Shown here: positions 7,282 to 12,889 of the stretch, piece by piece
Layout of the letters: every line of letters begins with the position of its first letter
How positions within the stretch are numbered: the stretch's first letter is position 1
Assembly: GCA_003558335.1 (NCBI GenBank)
Contig: PWMA01000092.1
Span: 1 to 16,111, forward strand
DNA: 16,111 nucleotides
Reading direction: 5' to 3'
Origin: Candidatus Methanofastidiosia archaeon
GTDB lineage: Archaea > Methanobacteriota_B > Thermococci > Methanofastidiosales > Methanofastidiosaceae
The notes under the pieces: generated by a model
Seen by the model: only the letters and a program-made list of their open reading frames with translations
Told to the model about the DNA's origin: nothing
The model's database searches: none
Position numbers and translations under genes: made by a program

Positions 7282-8601
7282 ATGAGCGATAAAGATTTTA
7301 TGGAGGATATCGCATCGAAGAGAAGCGAGGATTATTTTAAGGAAATTAAAGAAGAAGTTGGTACAACTAAATATATCATCAAAGCACAAATTACAGCAAG
7401 TGGTATCGTTGAAAGACCAGATGTAGTAGGAGCCATATTCGGCCAAACGGAAGGTCTTCTAAGTGATGATTTGGATTTAAGAGAGTTACAAAAGACAGGG
7501 AGAATTGGAAGAATTAGAGTCAACATTAATTCAAAGATGGGCAAAAGTACTGGGGAAATAATAGTTCCATCAAGTCTTGATAAAGTTGAAACTTCAATAC
7601 TTGCAGCATCTCTTGAAACAATTGATAGAGTTGGACCATGTAATGCTAAAATAGAAGTTATGACTATAGAAGATGTTAGAAAATCAAAAAGAAATTATGT
7701 GATTGACAGAGCTAAAATAATACTTACAACAATGGTGGACGAAATAACACCTGAAAGTCAGGAACTTACAGATGAGGTTAAAGAATCTGTTAGAATGGGA
7801 GAAATTAAAACTTTCGGTGAGGATCAGCTGCCGGCAGGACCAAACGTTGTCGATAGTGATGCAATAATAGTTGTTGAAGGAAGAGCAGATGTTTTAAATT
7901 TGCTGAAATATGGAATTAAGAATACCATTGCTGTTGAAGGAACTAGCGTGTCAAAAACAATAGCTGCAATTTCACGTGAAAAGACAGTTACAGCATTTGT
8001 TGACGGGGATAGAGGAGGAGAACTAATTCTAAAAGAACTTTTTCAAATAGCAGAGGTAGACTATATAGCAAAGGCCCCAATCGGCAAAAGTGTTGAAGAT
8101 CTTACAAAGAAAGAGATAATTAAGTCCCTTAGAAATAAAATACCTGCGGAGCAGTGGCTTGTAGAAAATCTTGAAAAATCAAAACCAGATTTCATAAAAA
8201 CTCCAACAAAACCTGATGAACGAGAATTCCAACAAAAAAATAATAAAAATGTACATCAAAAAATAGAAGAGCCAAAAAAACCATATTCTGACCTAGACCA
8301 ATTTGGAGAGATAATTGAAAAACTGCCTGGAACCCTTGATGCATATCTTTTAGATGGAGAAGGAAAAGTAACACATAAAGTTTCTGTAAGAGATTTGGTG
8401 GATGCTATGAAACATTCCGAAGATTATGAGGCAGTTGTATTTGATGGTGTTGTAACTCAGAGACTTGTAGACATTGCAGGAGAAAAGGGTGTAAAATTTT
8501 TAATAGGGGTAAAGACTGGAAACATAACAAAAAAACCTGTTAGTTTAAAGGTACTTTCATTTAAAGATCAAGTTGGCGAAATGGAACGCGCAGGTGTATG
8601 A
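7282..8601 (+). CDS. dnaG: Archaeal DnaG primase / exosome-associated DnaG
   Basis: A 439-residue archaeal DnaG. The archaeal protein has a TOPRIM catalytic core, binds the RNA exosome (Csl4, adenine-rich RNA handling) and has primase activity in some species. The conserved N-terminal region TTKYIIKAQITASGIVERPDVVGAIFGQTEGLL spans about 28-60. The TOPRIM domain has Glu199 in VVEGRADV and Asp241/Asp243 in VDGDRGG. A lysine- and proline-rich linker (about 300-330) precedes a C-terminal domain. It lacks the bacterial zinc-binding and helicase-binding domains, as expected. ATG 7282 is chosen because AGAGGAGGT ends nine bases upstream; the in-frame TTG 7261 precedes that site. The 3' end overlaps pcc1. 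Confidence 0.94.
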   Translation: MSDKDFMEDIASKRSEDYFKEIKEEVGTTKYIIKAQITASGIVERPDVVGAIFGQTEGLLSDDLDLRELQKTGRIGRIRVNINSKMGKSTGEIIVPSSLDKVETSILAASLETIDRVGPCNAKIEVMTIEDVRKSKRNYVIDRAKIILTTMVDEITPESQELTDEVKESVRMGEIKTFGEDQLPAGPNVVDSDAIIVVEGRADVLNLLKYGIKNTIAVEGTSVSKTIAAISREKTVTAFVDGDRGGELILKELFQIAEVDYIAKAPIGKSVEDLTKKEIIKSLRNKIPAEQWLVENLEKSKPDFIKTPTKPDEREFQQKNNKNVHQKIEEPKKPYSDLDQFGEIIEKLPGTLDAYLLDGEGKVTHKVSVRDLVDAMKHSEDYEAVVFDGVVTQRLVDIAGEKGVKFLIGVKTGNITKKPVSLKVLSFKDQVGEMERAGV

Positions 8602-8830
8602 TATTAAAATAAGACTTTCTTTATGTTTCGACAATGAAAATACTGCACAGGCTTACTACAAAGGAATTTATGTTGATAACAAACCTTTTAAAGGCACTTC
8701 CATCTCTACTAAAATATATAAAGAAACCTTAGAGGTAGAATCTGAGTCTGAATCTATAGGGACTCTTAAAAATACTGTAGATGATATTATAGCATGTGTT
8801 GAAGCAATAAGAAAAACATTAAGATTATAG
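8594..8830 (+). CDS. pcc1: KEOPS complex subunit Pcc1
   Basis: A 78-residue Pcc1 family protein, the dimerising small subunit of KEOPS, which contacts Kae1 in synthesis of the universal tRNA t6A37 modification. The beta-strand/helix pattern and the C-terminal helix segment SIGTLKNTVDDIIACVEAI (about 54-72) fit the family. GTG 8594 overlaps the dnaG stop by eight bases, which suggests translational coupling; the in-frame TTG 8573 would add seven residues (AKWNAQ-type) not typical of Pcc1. Neither start has a strong Shine-Dalgarno site. Downstream eS1 follows after 11 bases. Family call is good despite the short length, supported by operon context with translation genes. Confidence 0.78.
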   Translation: MYDIKIRLSLCFDNENTAQAYYKGIYVDNKPFKGTSISTKIYKETLEVESESESIGTLKNTVDDIIACVEAIRKTLRL

Positions 8831-8841
8831 GAGGAATTTTA

Positions 8842-9441
8842 TTGGCTAGAAAAAGAGTGGCAGCAAAAGATCCATGGAAGGCAAAATCATGGTATACTAT
8901 TTTAGCCCCAGATATTTTTGAAAAAAAAGAAATTGGCGAGACGGTATCTGACAAACCAGAGAAAATAATGGGGAGAAAAATTGAAACAAATATGAAGGAG
9001 CTAACAGGTGACTTGAAGAAGAGTCATATTAAATTAATTTTTAGAATCAATGAAGTTACAGGAGAAAATGCCCATACAGAATTCTTTAGACAAGAACTTT
9101 CAAGATCATACCTTAGGAGCCAAATAAGAAGAAGAAATTCAAAAGTTGACTCAATCTTTAACGTAAGGACAAAAGATGGCTATACGCTTAGAGCGTCTAC
9201 TTCAGCTATTTTAACAACAAGAATACTTACCTCACAAAAGAAGGCCATTAGAGAAGTAATAAATCAAGAACTAACAACTATAAGCATGAATAATGACTTT
9301 GCACAGTTCCTAAATGAAGTGACAACAGGGAAGGTATCTACTGAGATTTACAGAAAGGCGAGAAAAATCTACCCACTTAAAAGAGTAGAGGTTACAAAGA
9401 TAAAACTAGTTAAAAAGCCAACTATAAAAGAGGCTGCATAG
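8842..9441 (+). CDS. rps3ae: 30S ribosomal protein eS1 (S3Ae)
   Basis: A 199-residue eS1, a small-subunit protein shared by archaea and eukaryotes, near the mRNA exit/platform. The basic N-terminus MARKRVAAKDPWKAKSWYTI and the blocks GRKIETNMKELTGD (44-57), FFRQELSRSYLRSQIRRRNSKVDSI and KARKIYPLKRVEV are diagnostic. The start is TTG 8842, preceded six bases upstream by a strong AGGAGGA (8829-8835) that overlaps the pcc1 stop; no ATG or GTG is available nearby. Length is normal. Confidence 0.96.
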   Translation: MARKRVAAKDPWKAKSWYTILAPDIFEKKEIGETVSDKPEKIMGRKIETNMKELTGDLKKSHIKLIFRINEVTGENAHTEFFRQELSRSYLRSQIRRRNSKVDSIFNVRTKDGYTLRASTSAILTTRILTSQKKAIREVINQELTTISMNNDFAQFLNEVTTGKVSTEIYRKARKIYPLKRVEVTKIKLVKKPTIKEAA

Positions 9442-9444
9442 ACT

Positions 9445-9858
9445 GTGGATGATCTAAATTTCCATAGTATTTTTTATTCTTTAAAAGAAATTAAAATTCC
9501 ATTTGAATTTGATATCATTGTAGGTATAGCAAGAGGAGGAATTATACCCTCTTCAATTTTGTCATTTATCCATGAAAAAGAGCTTTTTTTAATGTGGTTA
9601 AATCTTTATGGAGAAGGAATGCCACCTGAAAGAATCCATGAAAAACCAAAATTAGTTCAACCTTTTGTTCATGATGTCTCAGAAAAAAGAATCCTTCTTG
9701 TAGACGATCTTTCAAAAACTGGAGAAACTCTTGAGTTTGCTAGAAAGATTCTAGAGAGTAAGGGCACTATTGAAATTAAATCACTTGTTTTAGTTGGAAA
9801 AGGGGACTACTGCCTTCAAGAATTTAAAGGGTGCGTTAAGTTTCCTTGGAGATTTTAA
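9445..9858 (+). CDS. Type I phosphoribosyltransferase (COG2236-like)
   Basis: A 137-residue type I phosphoribosyltransferase, probably acting on a purine base (hypoxanthine/guanine/xanthine group), using PRPP. The PRPP loop is RILLVDDLSKTGETL (82-96) with Asp87/Asp88, the N-terminal loop is IVGIARGGIIPS (25-36), and the end KFPWRF resembles the FPW ending of COG2236 proteins. Substrate cannot be fixed from sequence. The start is GTG 9445, three bases after the eS1 stop, with AGAGG inside the eS1 3' end ten bases upstream; no in-frame ATG is nearby. It is last in the gap operon, and its 3' end overlaps the opposing DUF434 gene by 23 bases. Confidence 0.85.
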   Translation: MDDLNFHSIFYSLKEIKIPFEFDIIVGIARGGIIPSSILSFIHEKELFLMWLNLYGEGMPPERIHEKPKLVQPFVHDVSEKRILLVDDLSKTGETLEFARKILESKGTIEIKSLVLVGKGDYCLQEFKGCVKFPWRF

Positions 9859-10465
9859 TCTTTGAAGGCAAGTCAATAAATTTATCTACCTTAGATATTA
9901 TAACAGAATCATTAGTTGCTATTATTCCATCGCTATTTTTTAGTTTTTGGTCGACACTTGTTACTGTTTTAGAATCTCCCTCTATATTAAGTTCTTCTAC
10001 CCTCTCCCTTATCATCTTAGAAATCACTCCACTCTTGCTTACCATCTTGTCAAGATAAAATTGTGTGTAAGAAGGAGAATATTTTTTCAACATGAGTAAG
10101 ATTAGTTCAATTGACCTTAATGATTCATCTGTTATCTTATGTTTTTTTGAAACTCCTCTTGTATCCCTTAAAAGACCATCCATTGAAACAAAAGCTTTTT
10201 TCATAAGAACAGATTCAGCAGTTATTATAACATTATAACCATCAATAAATAAAGAGTTTCCCTTAAGATCCTTTAGATGAACTCTTTTTCTTTTTACTTC
10301 TTCAATATGTTTTTTTGGAAAAACAATTCGTGAAAGGATGTGTCTTTCCTCTTTGTTAAGCCCATGATGATCACCTACAAATCTTAAGGCATAAGGTTTT
10401 GGATATCCTCTGTTGAGGAGGATATACAAATCTTTTTTAGCATTATTGAAAGTGGCAAAATCCAT
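9836..10465 (-). CDS. DUF434 / PIN-like (DUF5616) domain protein
   Basis: A 209-residue protein matching the archaeal DUF434 family fused to a PIN-like nuclease fold (DUF5616); function unknown. Residues 1-65 form the helical, basic DUF434 part (RFVGDHHGLNKEERHILSRIVFP). From about 70 the PIN-like part has LFIDGYNVIITAESVLM (Asp75), MDGLLRDTRG (Asp96, Asp101), LDKMVSKSG (Asp139), VDQKL (Asp172) and IIATNDSVII (Asp186). These acidic residues are placed as in metal-dependent RNA nucleases, so an RNA-processing role is plausible but not shown. There is no Shine-Dalgarno site; a TATA-like element sits 25 bases before the ATG. Its 3' end overlaps the phosphoribosyltransferase gene tail to tail. 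Confidence 0.8.
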   Translation of the reverse strand: MDFATFNNAKKDLYILLNRGYPKPYALRFVGDHHGLNKEERHILSRIVFPKKHIEEVKRKRVHLKDLKGNSLFIDGYNVIITAESVLMKKAFVSMDGLLRDTRGVSKKHKITDESLRSIELILLMLKKYSPSYTQFYLDKMVSKSGVISKMIRERVEELNIEGDSKTVTSVDQKLKNSDGIIATNDSVIISKVDKFIDLPSKIKISKET

Positions 10466-10485
10466 AGAAGAACATTGTTTTAGAA

Positions 10486-10494
10486 GTTAAAATT
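10486..10494 (-). promoter_or_regulatory. Weak TATA-like element of DUF434 gene
   Basis: On the minus strand AATTTTAAC is centred 25 bases before the ATG at 10465. The match is weak, but the spacing fits the leaderless genes in the window and no Shine-Dalgarno site is present. Confidence 0.3.
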
Positions 10495-10523
10495 ATTTTT
10501 GGATTTATAATAAAATAGAAAAT

Positions 10524-11303
10524 TTATATTATTGACTTCTCAGAAGTTTGAGAAGTTTTTTGGATATTTTTCTTAGTATCTATATCAATCTTATGTTTTT
10601 GCAAAAGCATATACTTTAAATCTCGTGCTGCTTGGTGATTTTCATCAATTTTCAAGGCCATATCATAGCACTGGTTTGCCCACAAATATTTGCCAAGTTT
10701 TTCTAAAGTTTCACCTTTGTGTACCCATTCATCAGGGGTTGCAGGATCCTTTTCAACTATTTTTCCAGAGTAATCTTTTTCCACTTTACTTCTGCATTCC
10801 TCAGCTTCATCAAACCTTTGGAGATACTCTAAAAGATTTATTTTAGCTTCCCATGCGATTGTATTTTTTGGATCGATTTTAGTTGCAAGAGAGTAGTAGT
10901 CAAGCGCTTTTTCAAAAGTACCAATTCTTTCTAAAAGAACAGCTTTGTTGTATATTGCATTATAGTCTAGTGGATCAAGTTCCATTGATTTTTCATAGCA
11001 CGAAATGGCTTCTTCATATCTACCAAGAGACCTCAAAGCTATTGCTTTAAATTCCCATGCAAATGTATTATCAGGGTCTATTTCGATGGCCCTATTAAAA
11101 GCTCCAATGGCTTCTTCAAAATTATGGGTTCCCTCATACAAGAGGACATATCCTTTTAACCAGTACAGAAACGGATCATCCTTTGTTTTTTTTAATAGTC
11201 TATCAATTGTCTTTTTTGCTTTTTCAATTTTAACTTCATCAAGGAGTGAAAATATTTTCTCATATTTTTTCTTGAGTTTTTCCAGATCGGTTTTTTTTGA
11301 CAT
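10524..11303 (-). CDS. Tetratricopeptide repeat protein
   Basis: A 259-residue soluble TPR protein, probably a protein-interaction scaffold of unknown partner. After a lysine-rich helical N-terminus (1-40) there are about five TPR units: near 44-78 (with an extra turn EGTHN), 79-112 (AWEFKAIALRSLGRYEEAIS), 113-146 (AIYNKAVLLERIGTFEKALD), 147-176, and 190-223 (EWVHKGETLEKLGKYLWANQ). The tail (about 235-259) is hydrophilic and rich in Lys, Thr and Ser. There is no signal peptide or membrane segment. The ATG at 11303 has GAGGT (11310-11314) six bases upstream. Such proteins are common in methanogens. No specific function can be assigned. Confidence 0.85.
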   Translation of the reverse strand: MSKKTDLEKLKKKYEKIFSLLDEVKIEKAKKTIDRLLKKTKDDPFLYWLKGYVLLYEGTHNFEEAIGAFNRAIEIDPDNTFAWEFKAIALRSLGRYEEAISCYEKSMELDPLDYNAIYNKAVLLERIGTFEKALDYYSLATKIDPKNTIAWEAKINLLEYLQRFDEAEECRSKVEKDYSGKIVEKDPATPDEWVHKGETLEKLGKYLWANQCYDMALKIDENHQAARDLKYMLLQKHKIDIDTKKNIQKTSQTSEKSII

Positions 11304-11358
11304 GATTTTACCTCAATTAGAAGTCACAAAAGATTATGACAATATTATGATTTAAACT

Positions 11359-11371
11359 ATTTAAATATATT
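11359..11371 (-). promoter_or_regulatory. TATA box of TPR gene
   Basis: On the minus strand a TATATTTAAAT-like element predicts a start near 11339 and a leader of about 35 bases that includes the GAGGT ribosome site. Confidence 0.4.
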
Positions 11372-11541
11372 CTATAAGAATGAGTATAATTTTCCTTGGG
11401 CGTTATTGTTTCTAAATTGCATCTTCTTTAAAAAAATATTTAGATTCATGTAGAAAATTTCAAAGTCTGAATATAAATCCAATATGTGAATAAGGCCAAA
11501 TTATGATTAATTATTAAAGAGTAATATTAAAAGATTTTGAG

Positions 11542-11552
11542 TAGATAAAAAA
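11542..11552 (-). terminator. T-run after the small acidic ORF
   Basis: On the minus strand six thymines follow the stop codon of the 59-codon gene directly, inside a wider T-rich stretch. This is consistent with archaeal oligo-T termination. Confidence 0.35.
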
Positions 11553-11732
11553 TTAAGTTTTAAGTAAGTCGTCTGGAATTTCATCTTCTTCATCTTCATC
11601 GTCAAAAAAATCTATGAATCCAACATCCTCAATTGTTTCATTAATCATTTCCAGATTCTTATTTATAGCCTTCATTTCTTTTAAAATCTCTGTCATAAGC
11701 TTTAATAGCACATGTTCAGTTTCTTCTTTCAT
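11553..11732 (-). CDS. Small, very acidic 59-residue protein
   Basis: A short gene reading MKEETEHVLLKLMTEILKEM at its N-terminus. Residues 1-36 form a probable amphipathic helix or coiled coil (Leu/Ile/Met at regular spacing); residues 37-59 are a short hydrophobic patch (VGFIDFF) followed by an acidic tail of eleven Asp/Glu residues ending in DDLLKT. Support for it being real: a GGAGG (11740-11744) seven bases before the ATG, a TATA-like element further upstream, a protein with clear compositional structure, and a T-run right after the stop. I recognise no family. Its size and charge suggest a protein-binding partner or nucleic-acid mimic, but that is a guess. Confidence 0.7.
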   Translation of the reverse strand: MKEETEHVLLKLMTEILKEMKAINKNLEMINETIEDVGFIDFFDDEDEEDEIPDDLLKT

Positions 11733-12051
11733 TTAAATTCCTCCGGCCAATATCAACATTATTGTGCTAAATATAAAATAACTTTCTACTATAAAAGTAT
11801 ATTTGATAACATAAGTAAATAGTACAATTTGGTTTAGGGCCAAAAACTATAGTTTCTCAAAATCAAGAGTTCCTCTTTCATGTTTGCACAATTTCTTGTA
11901 TTGGAACACCTACAAAAAATTAGAATTATTTTTTTAGATTCATGTTTGTTTCTTTTGGGGTTTGTTTTTTATTGTTATATCAATCCCGGTAATTCAGAAT
12001 TTATTTTTACCTATATCTATCCATGAGAGAAACTGGAAAATATTATTATTT
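11733..12051. other. 319-base intergenic stretch, no supported gene
   Basis: It contains the ribosome site and promoter of the small acidic gene (11740-11779). It also holds a perfect 12-base palindrome AAACTATAGTTT (11844-11855) and one copy (11934-11946) of TTTAGATTCATGT, which also occurs at 11439-11451 on the other side of the acidic gene. A plus-strand frame from ATG 11880 (48 codons, hydrophobic middle) lacks a ribosome site. No tRNA, CRISPR or clear RNA structure was seen. Confidence 0.5.
11769..11779 (-). promoter_or_regulatory. TATA-like element of small acidic ORF
   Basis: On the minus strand TTTTATATTTA predicts a start near 11748, just upstream of GGAGG (11740-11744), giving a leader of about 16 bases. 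A second candidate (CTTTTATAG, 11789-11797) lies further out. Confidence 0.35.
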
Positions 12052-12717
12052 TTATATAATCTCTCTTCGCCTTAATTCAAAGAAACAATCTGCACAGATT
12101 TTTACATCATGTAATGCGTCGTGCTTTTCTTGAAATGTGGTGTTAAAAAGAGTGTAGTACAGTTCCATTAAACTAGGCCACTTAAACCCATAGTTTCCTC
12201 TTGGTATCTTGCAGTATTCAACTGTCGACTTCATTGTGCAGATTTTGTTAATAGTGTTTAATCTAATATCAATTCCTTTTCTTATAAATTCTGCTCCTAC
12301 AACATTAAAATCAAAATCCAAGTTGTGGGCAATAAGGTATTTTGATCTATCGATCAATTTAGAAAATCTATTCAGGACAAAACTTAGATCTTCCCCCATG
12401 GAATTTGCTTTTTCATTGGATATTCCATGAAGATTTTGTGCATCAAAAGGTATGACAAATCCTTCTGGTTTTACTATATATTCTTCGGACAATAATATCT
12501 TTCCATTATCGTCACAGAGTAGCCATGCTATTTGCACGATTCTTGGCCAATTAGTTATATCGGTATATGGCGCGTTTTTATTCCGAGGAAGACCTGTAGT
12601 TTCTATATCGAAGAAAAGATAATATTTAGCTTTACTAGCAAATTTTTTTTTACAATTTGTACAGTAAAGAGATTCATTTTTAATTATTGTTTTGCAGTAC
12701 GCGCATATTTTTCTCAT
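12052..12717 (-). CDS. Zinc-ribbon DEDDh 3'-5' exonuclease (DnaQ/RNase T fold)
   Basis: A 221-residue exonuclease. Residues 1-26 carry a zinc ribbon (Cys5, Cys8, Cys19, Cys22). The DEDDh exonuclease fold follows: Asp37 and Glu39 in FDIETTGLP, Asp136 in AHNLDFDFNVV, and His199/Asp204 in KHDALHDVKIC. Other blocks (NWPRIVQIAWL, ICTMKSTVEYCKIP, FKWPSLMELY) resemble stand-alone bacterial DnaQ-like exonucleases, notably in Bacteroidota, so transfer from bacteria is plausible. Substrate (DNA proofreading, repair or RNA trimming) is unknown. It diverges from the c-di-GMP operon. There is no Shine-Dalgarno site; the TATA box at 12739-12749 suggests a leaderless mRNA. Confidence 0.88.
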   Translation of the reverse strand: MRKICAYCKTIIKNESLYCTNCKKKFASKAKYYLFFDIETTGLPRNKNAPYTDITNWPRIVQIAWLLCDDNGKILLSEEYIVKPEGFVIPFDAQNLHGISNEKANSMGEDLSFVLNRFSKLIDRSKYLIAHNLDFDFNVVGAEFIRKGIDIRLNTINKICTMKSTVEYCKIPRGNYGFKWPSLMELYYTLFNTTFQEKHDALHDVKICADCFFELRRREII

Positions 12718-12738
12718 TCTTAATCTTAGAAAATCTGC

Positions 12739-12749
12739 ATATATAAAAA
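12739..12749 (-). promoter_or_regulatory. TATA box of exonuclease gene (leaderless)
   Basis: On the minus strand TTTTTATATAT is centred about 27 bases before the ATG at 12717, with no Shine-Dalgarno site between. Confidence 0.5.
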
Positions 12750-12811
12750 TTTATTTATTATATTTGAATATGTATGCAGCCATTAAAAGTTATAAAGTTT
12801 TAGCTCAAAAT

Positions 12812-12822
12812 CCTTATATATT
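12812..12822 (+). promoter_or_regulatory. TATA box of the GGDEF/wecB/nfrB-like operon
   Basis: CCTTATATATT is centred near 12817 and predicts a start at about 12842, where an ATG opens a 15-codon frame. The leader to the main ATG (12890) would be about 48 bases. Confidence 0.45.
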
Positions 12823-12841
12823 TAACAAAATAGATACTAAT

Positions 12842-12889
12842 ATGCCAAAGAGCATATATTTCTTTGAAAAAATGTTGGGTGTACACTAA
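12842..12889 (+). other. Possible leaderless 15-codon leader ORF abutting the GGDEF gene
   Basis: ATG 12842 lies at the predicted transcript start. It encodes MPKSIYFFEKMLGVH and its stop TAA (12887-12889) directly touches the ATG of the main gene. This arrangement would allow termination-reinitiation coupling. The peptide has no recognisable motif and the frame may be chance. Confidence 0.25.

Noticed and set aside
11820..11970. Minus-strand open stretch with clustered cysteines (CRCSNTRNCANMKEEL) that might be a gene remnant.
   Set aside because: No start codon before the cysteine part, short, and no family recognised. It may be chance.
11880..12026. Plus-strand 48-codon frame with a hydrophobic middle (starts MFAQFLVLEH).
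   Set aside because: No Shine-Dalgarno site or well-placed TATA box, and composition typical of random A+T-rich DNA.
12692..12889. 65-codon plus-strand frame between the exonuclease and GGDEF genes.
   Set aside because: It begins inside the divergent exonuclease gene and crosses both promoters. Only its last 15 codons (from 12842) have a plausible position and are listed separately.
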